This document shows positions 8,670-18,294 of a stretch of 18,294 nt of DNA, in pieces. The notes under the pieces are model-generated. The model saw only the letters and a list, made by a program, of their open reading frames with translations. It had not been told where the DNA came from and made no database searches. The stretch's first letter is position 1. Every line of letters begins with the position of its first letter. The stretch spans positions 1-18,294 of the forward strand of contig JANDJZ010000678.1 in assembly GCA_027943245.1 (NCBI GenBank), read 5' to 3'. This stretch comes from Acanthamoeba sp. SK_2022b. Lineage: Eukaryota > Discosea > Longamoebia > Acanthamoebidae. The translations under genes were made by a program, and so were the position numbers.

Positions 8670-9731
8670 ATGGAGGGGGAACAGATGCGAGTAGAAGTCG
8701 AGGGGCTTCTGCAGCGGTATGCTGACGAAACCGCTGGCCATGTGCCAGCAGCGGAGCCCGGAGTGGCCGGAGCGACTACACAGGGGGTGAGGGGCAGACC
8801 GCGTCTGCTGTTTTGCGGGGTAATTGCTGGGCCTTTGGCCCACGGCCTCCTCCTGCCCCACGAGGCACCTCCCTCTCCTGTACCGTCCCTCGCCTCCCCA
8901 GTTAATAATTAATTCAATAATAATAAAATAAATAATAACATTATCTCATGATATCGTGCGGGGCGGCAGGTAGAGGTGTACGCCGTGTGCGTAGTGCCAA
9001 CCGAGAGCCTGCTCACTATCGAGGCCATCGACGTCAACATCAAGGAGTGGACGCTCACCCACAAGCAGGTCGGTGCCTCCTCCCTTCTCCCAAACTCGTT
9101 ACCAACATGTGCTCGACCAGGCGGCATACTCGATCCGGGTCGATGAGGTGGCCAAGTTCTGCCACCTGGTGCTCAACGGTACACGAACCGCCCCCAACCG
9201 TCAGTTTGAACCTGGCGCGATCTCCAACGTGGCTTTGGCGTCGTACGATGTGTTCATTCGCTCCCTGCCCGCCGCGCAGCCAACGCCATGGCCATCGAGG
9301 CGCTCTACGCCGAGTCCCACTGCTGGCAGAGCGACGAGTGGCTCGACCTCAAAGCCCGGTTCGGCCCCTTCTCGCTTTGTGCGCGTGGCGTGCGTGCGTG
9401 CGTGGCCTCTGCTCTGTTGTGAGGAGTCGCTCACGCGCCGATTGGTCGGAGCAGATACCGCGACCGGCTGATCACCGACAACACCATCACCAAGCTCCTG
9501 GGCCCTGCCAAGGTGCCATCACGACTGACTGACTGACTGGCTCCTTCTCTCTCCTCTTGCTGGCTGACAACGACGACCACCGCGGGGGGGGGGGGTGGCG
9601 CACACGGCAGGACCACCTGATCAAGAAGGAGAAGAAGCGCAAGCACAGGGAGAAGCAACGACGGCGCAAGGAGGAGGCCCTGCGCAAGCAGCAGTCCAAG
9701 CCCCCCAAGGTGGAGCCACACGGCCATCACC

Positions 9732-9790
<59 letters not shown>

Positions 9791-10516
9791 CATTGTGGGA
9801 GAGGGTTGCGAGGCAGGTCAAGGGCCGATCGGAGGAGAGGCAGCAGGAGCTGGCCAGGATCGAGGAGACGATGCGCGCCAAGGCAGAGGCGCGGCGCCAA
9901 AAGGCCGAAGAGCGGAGAGAGCGACTGCTGGCCAAGCAACCCAACAGCCCCACCAGCCCAGTCCCCTCAAGTTCGTTCGCTCTTTATTTTTATTTTTTAT
10001 TTTTTATTTCCCTTTATTTTTTATTTTATTAATTGGTTCTTGTTTTTTTTAATTATTATTACTATTAACCTTGCGACAGCGGGGCAGAAAGGGGACCCGT
10101 ACAACCACGTTCGGTTGATATTCCAGGCCAACCGCATCCTGGCGGGGCGCGACCTGGTGCTCAACCTGCTGCTCGATGCCAAGGACGATCCCACGGCGCA
10201 TACCGAGCGCGAGCTGCTGCTCCAGATCCGGCGCAAGAACATGGCCGACGACGACGACAGCGACAGCGACGATGACGAGGAGGACAACGCCAAGGGCGAC
10301 GGGGAGGTGGACGAGGACGCGCTGATGGGCGATATGGTGGGCAAGGTCGAGCGCGCGGTGGAGGCCAAGGAGGGCCTACAGTGGAAGGACGGAGCCGACC
10401 GGCCCTACAACGTGCCCCGGACGCTGCTCGACCAGTGGGTCGTCGCGCTGCGACGGAGGGAGCGCTTCTTCTGGCTCGACGCGCGTGAGCGAGAAGAGGC
10501 GGGGGGCGAGGAGTGA
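8670..10516 (+). CDS. RlaP/YcgL-type nucleotidyltransferase-like protein with coiled-coil insert
   Basis: Eight exons phase correctly: 8670-8879, 8970-9068, 9121-9178, 9280-9358, 9455-9512, 9611-9709, 9817-9970 and 10080-10516, giving 397 aa. ATGs at 8625 and 8685 are alternative starts. The order LLFCGVIAGPLAHGLLLPHE, VEVYAVCVVPTESLL, then VAKFCHLVLNANAMAIEALY and WLDLKARYRDRLITDN follows the predicted nucleotidyltransferases of the RlaP/YcgL group (Pol-beta superfamily). YNHVRLIFQANRIL and ELLLQIRRKN (about 259-305) match their C-terminal part. The usual Gly-Ser is Gly-Pro (residues 54-55) and the usual Asp-x-Asp aligns with Pro-Val-Glu (70-72), so catalysis is doubtful. A Lys/Glu/Arg-rich coiled coil (about 169-245) splits the domain, and an acidic tract starts near 309. 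Intron 6 carries a long (TG)n run. Function is not known. Confidence in the exon model is higher than in the family. Confidence 0.7.
9733..9788 (+). repeat. (TG)28 microsatellite in an intron
   Basis: Fifty-six uninterrupted bases of TG, 22 bases after the GT donor at 9710, on the sense strand of the nucleotidyltransferase-like gene. The acceptor is at 9815-9816. Confidence 0.97.
9971..10079 (+). other. T-rich intron of the nucleotidyltransferase-like gene
   Basis: The intron between exons 7 and 8 is strongly AT-rich, with repeated tttta units on the sense strand. It stands out in an otherwise GC-rich gene. Donor gttcgt, acceptor gcgacag, phase 1 on both sides. Confidence 0.6.
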
Positions 10517-10778
10517 GCGAGTGAGCGAGTGTGCGGTGGGCCAACGGCGTGACGGGCTGAGCTCCCGGTGCGCGCCAAACTATTTCGGTGTCGAGCGTGA
10601 GTTGCCCTGAGCGGCGGCGGTAGCGAGTTTGCCGGCGCAGCGAGAGCACGGCCCAGGTGGCGGAGTTGAAGTCGACACTAATTGGCACAAATAGAGCGCA
10701 CCAGCACTAAAACCAAGCTTGAACTCAGCAATACACACAATTCCTATCAACAACACAACAACACACAACACCACACGC

Positions 10779-11198
10779 ATGTACTGCGCAGAGCTCGAGG
10801 AAATGGAGGACGGGACGATGCGATCACCGCGATGGCGGGCCGAAGTGTGGCATAGACAGCAGCACCTGCTCGTGCTCGACTTTGTAGAGCACATGATGGC
10901 CCAGGAGGAGGAAGATGAGGAACACAACGCCGGCACGCCAAGGCCCGAGTCACCGCGAGGCAGTCCTCGGGGCCACGAGCGACGGCCACTCCGTAAGAAG
11001 AGGGGACTACGGATAAAGGACGTCATCGCCCGGCGAACACGCAGCGTGGACCAGGATGTGGAGGCCGCCGAGCGAAGGCGAGCCGGTGCGGATCCCGACG
11101 TGCAGGCCGACCGCGTAGTGGGGCAGGTACTGGCCTACGCCCGGCTGCACCACATGTGGCGAAGCCATGTACCTCCGCAGCCCGAGAGGGAGTCGTAA
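10779..11198 (+). CDS. Small hypothetical protein (139 aa)
   Basis: Open frame starting MYCAELEEMEDGTM. The frame is also open upstream to about 10719, but there is no ATG there. It is rich in Arg, Glu and Pro, has an acidic run QEEEDEEH around residue 47, a basic Arg/Lys patch after it, and a helical Arg-rich C-terminus. It has no recognised domain, signal peptide or membrane segment. It is followed 48 bases later by AATAAA, which supports a real transcript. It is CpG-rich like the flanking genes. The 262 bases before it hold the 3' flank of the previous gene and no other gene that I see. Function unknown. Confidence 0.55.
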   Translation: MYCAELEEMEDGTMRSPRWRAEVWHRQQHLLVLDFVEHMMAQEEEDEEHNAGTPRPESPRGSPRGHERRPLRKKRGLRIKDVIARRTRSVDQDVEAAERRRAGADPDVQADRVVGQVLAYARLHHMWRSHVPPQPERES

Positions 11199-11245
11199 AC
11201 GCGAGCTAGAATAGAATTGCGTTACCAGCTTGGCACGTGTACATG

Positions 11246-11251
11246 AATAAA
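11246..11251 (+). terminator. Poly(A) signal AATAAA after the small ORF
   Basis: AATAAA lies 48 bases after the stop at 11198, on the same strand, followed by a GT-rich stretch (gtgctgtattgtt). Confidence 0.5.
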
Positions 11252-12072
11252 TACGTGCTGTATTGTTAGTCGCCGCGTTCTGGAGGGGATTATCTGATTT
11301 GAGTTAAAACTACTACGATCAGGTGAAGTATTTTAATATGAACTATTCTCGACTCATCTCCAATTGGGGGATAATAGCCAACTCCGGTTACGATCTCGTG
11401 AACGGTGCTGCAGGGGCTACCACCGCTTGGCGACCGACGGCCTTGGCGCACAGTGGTGCTGTTCTGTTGCAAAGAATAAAATTGCCGCTTGGTCACCGGG
11501 GAAGACTTGGACCAAGCGCACCAAGCCGCGGAGGACCTTTGGTCCAAGGACAGCGATGGGCTTGGGCAGCTGAGGAGAAGGAACAGTGGAGGCAGGGGGA
11601 GCCAGTGGCCAAGATGAAGGCACTCCTAATTGGTTACAGCCTACTGCTGCATCGACCATGTGTTTGGATGATGAGGTAGACTTGGGAGACTTCACTGACA
11701 TGGTCCTTATTATCTTCTCTTCTCAGCCTATCACATGGTAATTATGTACTCACCAATTGCCTGTTGCTATTTAATGCAACTCTCTCTCTATCAATAAACT
11801 ATCTTTCTCTCACCACACTACACAACATTTTTAGAATCCTCACCTTGGATGGGCTTGTGTTGAGGTCAAAAGTAGATAAAGCCAAACATACTTCACTTCC
11901 ACAAGGCAGGTTACTGCGCATGAAAGTGATGTGGCACTAGACAGCCAACTTTCATGGAAGACTCCACTGACCCTGCCACACCAGAGAAGCTGTGCTGGAG
12001 AAGAATATGTGCTCTTTGCCACCTGGTACCCACATGGTCTTACTGGCGGCAACATGAGTTACACTCTCAGTG

Positions 12073-12169
12073 TTGTTTTAACTATTTATTTGTTTTATTC
12101 TGCATTCCCTCCTAGGAAAATGGAATAAAGGAAGAAATACACAATAAAACAGATAAATAGTTAAAACAA
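12073..12169. repeat. 27-bp inverted repeat with 43-base loop
   Basis: ttgttttaactatttat at 12073-12089 continues to 12099. The reverse complement of 12143-12169 matches it with one mismatch (t/c). The spacer is 12100-12142. It could be a hairpin, a small MITE-like remnant or chance in AT-rich DNA. Confidence 0.8.
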
Positions 12170-12200
12170 TTCTCACTATGATGCATAACTCTACTTACTA

Positions 12201-12243
12201 CTGACATGTCCCTCCCGCCCAACCACAATCCTGACATGTCCCT
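12201..12243 (+). repeat. Short direct repeat with 30-base period
   Basis: ctgacatgtccct occurs at 12201-12213 and again at 12231-12243. A related cactgacatggtcctt occurs near 11693. No function is assigned. Confidence 0.6.
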
Positions 12244-12443
12244 TATTGGTCTCACACAAGCACTGCCAATTCCAGACACAACCAAGTAGAGTCATTAGAT
12301 ATCGTGTGTCATCTGATGGCAAGGTCCCTGTCAATTCTATCCGGATCTTTATAGAGGTGCCTTCTTCCTCTGATGAGAATCACATGCCCGCTGATCCAAG
12401 GACGCCGGGCGCCAAGCAGGCCACCAATACAAAAAATTCAATA

Positions 12444-12449
12444 TTTATT
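12444..12449 (-). terminator. Poly(A) signal of the separase gene
   Basis: TTTATT on plus is AATAAA on minus, 20 bases past the separase stop codon (12472-12470). Confidence 0.55.
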
Positions 12450-12469
12450 GGGTCGGTCGTCGGGAGTGT

Positions 12470-13695
12470 CTAGGGCGAGGTGGCCAGGTGGACGGGGAGG
12501 CCGTAGTAGACAGGCGCGCCGGCGTTGAGGTTGGGCAGCTGGCACGCGCTGCGGGCGAGCGGCAGGATCTCGGGCAGGGAGAGCTCGGGCCGCGCGAGCC
12601 AGGTCTCCAGCACCGCCATCGCGAATCGATTGATGTCCCCGTCCGACACGTCCCACAGCATTCCCATCACGCCCGCACACCCCGCCACCTACGTCACGCG
12701 CACATAAAAATAAATAAATAAATTAATAATAAATGAATATTGTCAATTAAAATAATAATAATAATAATAATAATAATTGCCGCATGGGAGCGCGTACGAG
12801 GTAGCTGAGCGCGGCAGAGGGGCCCTCCCAGAGGGCAGGGCGGGCAGAGGAGCAGCCGACGAGCATGGCGACGCCCGAGGCCTCGATGTCGGCCAGGCCG
12901 GCGCGCCCGCCGACGATCTGCTCGCCGCCGTTGTGTCCCATGTAGAGGAACAGGTGGGCCTCGCGGATGGCCTCCCTGTGCTCCTCGGCCGACGGCATGC
13001 GCCCGACCACGCCCTCCCACCTCTTCTTGCGGAAGAAGCCGTGGAACTCGCGCTCCGTGCGACCCAGGTCGCCCGACGGGTTGAGCACGTAGCGCGTGCG
13101 TGACAGATTGACTCCGGCCTGCGCGCGTGTCGCGCGTGAGTTGTGTGCGGTGTGTTGTGTGCGGTGTCGGGAGTGGCTCGTACGTTGAGCACGTCGCGAG
13201 GCTGGGAGTCGGCGCGCCGCAGCCGGGCGAGGGCGAGCGCGAGGGAGGGCACGCGGCAAAAGGCCTGGCCGGAGGCGCGCACAAAGGGCAGGGCCTCCCA
13301 CGGCAGCTCCTCGGCCCAGCCGGCCAGCACCAGCAGGCTCACGTTGCGCGGCGGTTGGCCCGCCTTGTCCTCGCCGCCTTCGCTCCCCGCCTCCAAGTCC
13401 TTGAACTCCTCCCGCACTCGCTCCACAAACTGAACACACGCGCGCGCGACACCATCGAATGAGTACATGACGACGCGAGCGCGGAGGGGGAGGGGGAGGG
13501 GGAGGTGAACCGTTGAAGAGAGGTCAGGGGAGGACTCCCCGCCGGCTGTGGAGGAGAGGAGGTGCTTGAGGCAGCCCTCGAGGTCCTGGTCGCTGAGGCT
13601 GGGGCTCGCCGCGATGCACGCGTGCACCAACGCCTCGTCCACGCTCTGTCCCGACTCCTCTTCGATTTCCTGGACACGTCGACAGTTAGCGCTCT

Positions 13696-13759
<64 letters not shown>

Positions 13760-14646
13760 TGTGTGTGTCAACCTTGGCCAAGCGATGGGCGGCTTCGAGG
13801 CTGGCGGGGTGGAGGTCGCCCTTGAGTTGGCCGAGGAGGAGGCCCTTCCAGCAGCCGAGACACGAGGCCTCGATGCGGGCAAAGAGGGCGGCCATGCGCG
13901 CATCGAGCGTCCGTCGCTGCTTCCACCACTGCCGCTTCTCGTCGTCCGTGTAGGTCCGCTTCTGCTCGCCCTCGCCTCGCGTCCCGTTCAGGCCCTGGTC
14001 GTTCTCCGCCACGACGCTTCGATACTCGGCCATCAGGGCCTCCACGCTGCCTACACATCCACCCAACGTCAGAGAGAGAGAGAGAGAGAGAGGAGCTATG
14101 TGGGGGGGGGGTTGGCCAACCTTCGTGAGCGATCGGAATGCGCACGGTCGACAGCGCAGCACCGGGCCTCACCCTGGCCAGCAGGAGATGCTTGCCCGTG
14201 GGCGCCGGTCCCACAAATACGACAGTCCATGCCTGGCGCGAGTCGCGGTCAGTAACGAGGGACGGAGAGGGGGGGCTCGCGACACGACAGAAGGGAGCAG
14301 GGCGCTGTACCTTGGGCAGGGCGTCGATCTGCTTCTGCCAGGAGGGCGCCGAGGCCTGCTGGCTCTTGATCGACGAATCGAGGATGCCCACCTCGTCGAC
14401 CACGTCACGGCAGGACAGGTCGGCGAAGAGGGAGGCCAGCTCGTCCTCTGCGGCGGCATCGGTACCGCGACGTCGGCTCGAGCTGGCGGTCGTCGCCTTC
14501 TTGGCCGCGGCCTTGGCCTTGGCGTCTTTACCACCGGGAGCCTCGAGTCGACTCACCGTCACTCTCTCGTAAGCCCACTGCAGCGTGCATACACCAGCGG
14601 CGCTACCTGTGTTGTTGTCGCACGTTTGACTCGTCAACCTCCACAA

Positions 14647-14690
<44 letters not shown>

Positions 14691-14708
14691 CACACACACG
14701 CACGCACG

Positions 14709-14800
<92 letters not shown>

Positions 14801-17800
14801 ACGACACGGCGCGCCAGGGGGCGTACTGAGGTAGTAGATGGCCGGCAACGCGTTGGGCCGGCCGTGCAGCATGGCGAGCGATAGCCGCAGACAGGAGGCC
14901 AGGTAGGCCGACACGTGCGGGCTGGCAGTGGACGCCCGGTGGGCCTCCTTCATGAACTGGAGCGCGCGCGTGATGGCCGTTCGCTCCTCAGCCTAGACGT
15001 GTGGTGAGTGAAAGAAGCACTCGTGTGAGAGCTCTTGGAAGCTGGCAGCGAAGCTGGATTGGGCGGCCTAGTACAGCTTCCTTGGCCTTGGTGGTGGCAG
15101 CGCCAGACGTGGCGGTGGCGGTCGTCCGGCCCTTGCGTCGGGCCACGCGTTTGGGGCGGGCTGCGGCGAGCCCCATGGTCCACAGGGCGTCGATCTCCTT
15201 CTCCGACTCGGCCACGCACGCTAGACCCATCCGGTAGAGCAGCTCGGCCTTGCCCTCGGCGGTCTGAGGGAGATCGAGCGCCTCCTCCAGCTGCTGCAGG
15301 GCCTTGTCCGCTTTGCCGGCGTCCAACAGCGCTTGACCTGCACGGCTCTCGTGTAAACAACACGAGGTCATGTGCGTGTGGCTATATATGTGGCTTACCG
15401 TGGCGAGAGGCGATCTGGGCGACCAGAGGGTGGATTTGCTGAACGACCGCGTCATCGCTGTCGCTGTCCCGGTCGCTGTCGCTGTCGTCAGCGTCGGAGT
15501 GGGCCTCGTCCCACACGATCGCGGGCACGGAGGCGTCGTCAGAGGGAACAGACCACGCGGGCAGCGAGAGGGCCGAGCGGGAGAGGAGGCGGACGATCCG
15601 CCGCTTGGCCTCGCCAAAGGACGTGATGGCCTCCTTGGAGTCGCCCTCGATGAGGCACAGGTCGCCCTCGAGCACGTGGAGCTGCACGCGGAGCCACTCG
15701 TCCTCGCGCATGCCCATGCCCTCTCGTGCGTCGTCGTCGTCATCTTCATCATTGTCGTGATCTCTGCAACCACCGCACGGCGTCAGATATGGCGGCCAAT
15801 GAGCAAGGGAGGGCCTGACGCGATGGGCGCATACTGCAAAAGGAACTGCCGGGCTTTGGCGACGTGGTCGCGCGCGAGGTCGACTCGGCCGGGGAACACG
15901 TGGAGTCGCCCGAGCAGATGATGCAGAGAGGCCGACTGGTAGGGCGGCAGGTTGGCGATGCTGAGCGCGTTCTTGCAATAGGCCGCCGCTTGCGCTCGCC
16001 ACCCGCGGGCCTCCCAGCCCAGCGTGGCGGCTCGCAGCGCTTGAGTGTGCACCTGTGTGGCACCCCGGGCCCCAATCAGGCTCTGACAATTGTCCACTCT
16101 TGGCCCGCAGAGAGACCAGCCCAAGCTGAGGAGAGCAGAAAGGCGTGTAAGCGAACGTACGTGAGCCACGCCCCAGACGCTCGAGACCCAGTGCCACTCC
16201 TCCTCGCCTTTGCGGCGAGTCCGGGTGCTTCGCGCCAATGAGCGCGCCAGGGCATCGCGCGACAGACGGGCCGCGTCCGCAGCCTCCTGCGCCGACTCCA
16301 CCGCCCGACCCTACATCGATGGTCGTCAAAGCGGTCGGTTAGTTCACCGCCGAACGCATTGCTACGAGCGCGTGCGAGCACAGTGCGTTTCCGTATGAGG
16401 CAGGAGAGGCGAGAGTCACCTGGGCAAGGCGAAGGGACGAGAGCAGCGTCTTTGCCCGGGCCAGCAGGGCCAAGTGAGCTTTGGCGCTGCTCGGATCGGA
16501 CTCGATCTCGCCCAAGAGGGCCAGGAGAGTGGCGACGTGGCTCTCGAGCTGCTTCACCACTCGCAACTGCGGGTCGGTTTCCGCTTCGTCCTCAGCATCG
16601 GCATCGTATCGCAGCGTCTGGAAGAGAGGAAGCGAGAAGTGAGGCGCCCTTTTCAGAGAGGGAAAGCCGATCGAAACGGGACCAGGCAGTACCTCGAACA
16701 GACAGCACTGCACTTCGCAAGTCACTCGAGCAAGACTGGAACGACGACGACGACATGCTCCAGTTAACTAACGAGGAGCATTGGAGGGCAAGGGGTTTGG
16801 AATATACGTACTTGTAGGCAGAGGAGAACTGAGAGGCGGTGCTGTCCTTGGTGGAGGACTTCTTGGCCTGCTTGGCGGATGGACGCGGCGGTACGGTGTG
16901 GGGCATGCCCAGCTTGGCGTAGATGGCCGCCATCTCCCACAATATGACCTCGCGATTGATCGCTGGCGAGCCACGCGTGTGAGTTCATACGCTTACACCG
17001 CCAGAGCTGCAGGGAGAGCAAGCGCACTGCTGTTACCGTTGGTTGCGTGCACGCCATCAAAGGCGAGCAAGACACGAAGACCGACCAGCGCGTGATCAAG
17101 CCTCCCGCAAAGCTGCAGGTAATCGACCATCGTGTCTGCAGGCCCAGCATACGTTAAAGCTCTTCTGTGAAAAGACAGAGGGACTCAAGAGAAAGACGGC
17201 GCACGTACGAAGCACGAGCCTTGTGCGCGAAGGGTCGGGGAAGCACGCGGGGCGCATGTCGTCGGCCTCTTCCTTCTCGAACAACCGCTTCCACTGCAGG
17301 AGGGCCTTGGCCATATGCGAGATCGCGTTTGAGGATTCGCCGGTTTGAGCGTACACAAGGCCCAGCTCGGCGTGTACTTGCGCGAGCAGGTGCGTGGCCT
17401 CACAGGCAAATGCTTCGTCTTTGCCCCACGCCTGTGTGTGTGTGTGGCCAACACGGTGTACACCGTCAGACCACACCCGCTGCCAACGAGAAAGAACGCG
17501 TGGAGCAAGCGTACGTTGGCTTGCAGCAGCTTAGCTGCTTCCGCGTAGCGCTTGATGGCGCCCGCGGGCGACGAGGAGGTGGATGAGCTCGACGTCGTCG
17601 CGCAGGCCTCCTCCCCTGCTCCATCCTCTTCCTCGGCGAGGACGTTGCTTTCGTCGTCGTCGCTTTCGCTGCCGCTGTTGATCGCCTCCCCCGAGCTTCC
17701 GTGCGCCTTCATCAGACGGGCCTCCTCCACCAACACTCTGGAGCAGCCGTTGAGAGTCAGCAACGCAGACCGGCCAATCGATCGAGCGAGCAAATGTGCG

Positions 17801-18294
17801 CGTGTGCACAGGCGCGTACCGGGCGCGGCGGTAAGGGTAGGAGCGCGGCAGAAGGACGGCAAGACTGTCGGTGATGACGGAAAGGAGATGAGCAGGCGTG
17901 GCGCGGCCACGAGACGCGTTCAGCTCGTCGAACAGCAGGTCTGCGATTCGGGCGTCGGGAAGCGAAGCCTCGCGCAGCGAGTCGAGCAGGCTCGGGATGG
18001 CGTCGCTCTCGTCTTCCTCTTCAGCGCTGCCTCGCGACTTCTTTCTCAGGCCGCTATTCTTCGGTTTGGTGGCTACCCGCTGGTCCTCAGCTCGTTGTGC
18101 CCAGTTCTGCTTGAATCGGGCTAGCAGCTGAAAGAGCTGCGAGAGGTCGGAGGCGTCACAGAGGGCCGCGAAGGCGATGGCCTTGTGGACGGCGGCCAGC
18201 CCCTTGCGCGGCTCCGACTGGTCGCCGCAGTTGTGGTAGCACAGGGCCAGCAGGCGATACTTCTTGGCCGCCAACTCGAGCTGCTTCTGGCTCT
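12470..18294 (-). CDS. ESP1: Separase (peptidase C50), C-terminal about 1,415 aa; 5' end outside window
   Basis: Separase cleaves cohesin at anaphase onset. Seventeen exons read in one consistent phase on minus: 18294-17820, 17737-17515, 17431-17209, 17135-17037, 16962-16808, 16617-16420, 16310-16161, 16052-15835, 15763-15399, 15337-15075, 14992-14827, 14606-14311, 14232-14121, 14050-13773, 13669-13184, 13118-12798, 12688-12470. The first exons are helical TPR-like repeats ([18 protein letters not shown]) broken by acidic Ser/Asp loops. [22 protein letters not shown] and [10 protein letters not shown] lead into the protease domain. The catalytic His is in [12 protein letters not shown] (codon 12935-12933) and the Cys in AMLVGCSSA (12854-12852), 27 codons apart as is usual for the family. 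The last exon has [19 protein letters not shown] and ends [13 protein letters not shown]. In-frame bases 13510-13430 may be a further 81-base intron. The symbol is by homology. Confidence 0.93.
12715..12776. repeat. AT-rich (TAA)n tract in the last separase intron
   Basis: Runs of aataaat and aataat fill most of the intron 12797-12689, between the exon with the catalytic Cys and the final exon. It is strongly AT-rich against the GC-rich exons. Confidence 0.85.
13697..13768 (+). repeat. (GT)n microsatellite in a separase intron
   Basis: A GT run interrupted once by an A at 13753. On the sense (minus) strand it is (CA)n, beginning just after the donor at 13772-13771 of intron 13772-13670. Confidence 0.95.
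14647..14799 (+). repeat. (CGCA)n/(CA)n compound microsatellite in a separase intron
   Basis: About 150 bases of CGCA units changing to CA, back to CGCA, then a long CA run. On the sense strand this is (TG)n/(TGCG)n within intron 14826-14607. Part of it could form Z-DNA, which is general knowledge about such tracts and not tested here. Confidence 0.95.

Larger units (their letters stand above)
11252..12443. other. Intergenic stretch between convergent genes, CpG-poor in its right part
   Basis: No gene is recognised. From 11252 to about 11580 the composition is mixed, and short open frames exist on both strands without a recognisable domain. From about 11650 to 12370 CpG is rare and TpG/CpA common, like the outer arms of the palindrome. 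It contains a 27-bp inverted repeat (12073-12169) and a 13-bp direct repeat (12201-12213 and 12231-12243). It is probably decayed repeat DNA, which is an inference. Confidence 0.5.

Noticed and set aside
9557..10516. One continuous 319-residue frame through the (TG)n run
   Set aside because: It reads through the introns as poly Cys-Val; the spliced model with correct phase explains the conserved parts better.
10719..10778. N-terminal extension of the small ORF
   Set aside because: The frame is open but begins at TTG; the first ATG is at 10779.
11323..11701. Short frames on both strands in the intergenic region
   Set aside because: None has a recognisable domain, and they overlap in conflicting frames; not enough to call a gene.
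13699..13953. Poly Cys-Val and Thr-His proteins from (GT)n/(CA)n runs, also at 13768-14829
   Set aside because: Microsatellite translations inside separase introns.

Overview
This window looks like nuclear DNA of a GC-rich, intron-rich unicellular eukaryote, most likely an amoebozoan such as Acanthamoeba. That is an inference from gene content, short GT-AG introns, AATAAA signals and long (TG)n/(CA)n runs inside introns; I ran no database search. No rRNA, tRNA, CRISPR array or bacterial-style operon was seen.

The left half (1-8667) is one large imperfect palindrome. Bases 1-3315 recur inverted at 5339-8667 (left position plus right position equals 8668 in the outer part), around a unique 2.0-kb centre. 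Each arm has an outer CpG-depleted, non-genic half (about 1-1620 and 7048-8667) and an inner half holding a MORN-repeat protein gene that points to the centre. The left MORN gene (1954-3300) is intact. The right copy (6714-5351, minus) is frameshifted by one base in a C run. The centre carries a secreted GH79-like glycosidase gene (3433-5162, three exons) with both catalytic glutamates, but with an apparent 4-base lesion in its conserved GGNS motif.

The right half is ordinary single-copy gene space with one unusual gene. At 8670-10516 (plus, eight exons) lies a protein related to the RlaP/YcgL-type nucleotidyltransferases. Its catalytic Gly-Ser and Asp-x-Asp positions look replaced, and a charged coiled-coil insert splits the domain. 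It starts two bases after the last base visibly shared by the two arms. A small unrecognised ORF follows (10779-11198, plus). A CpG-poor intergenic stretch (11252-12443) with a 27-bp inverted repeat separates it from the convergent separase gene (18294-12470, minus, 5' end outside the window). I could phase 17 separase exons consistently, including the catalytic His and Cys and the conserved C-terminal block.

The genes do not form an obvious pathway. The notable features are the palindrome with one intact and one broken MORN copy, the lesion-bearing GH79 gene at its axis, CpG-depleted outer arms that look like old methylated repeat DNA, and the probable pseudo-nucleotidyltransferase. A head-to-head assembly fold-back or the joining of two haplotypes remains a real alternative for the palindrome.
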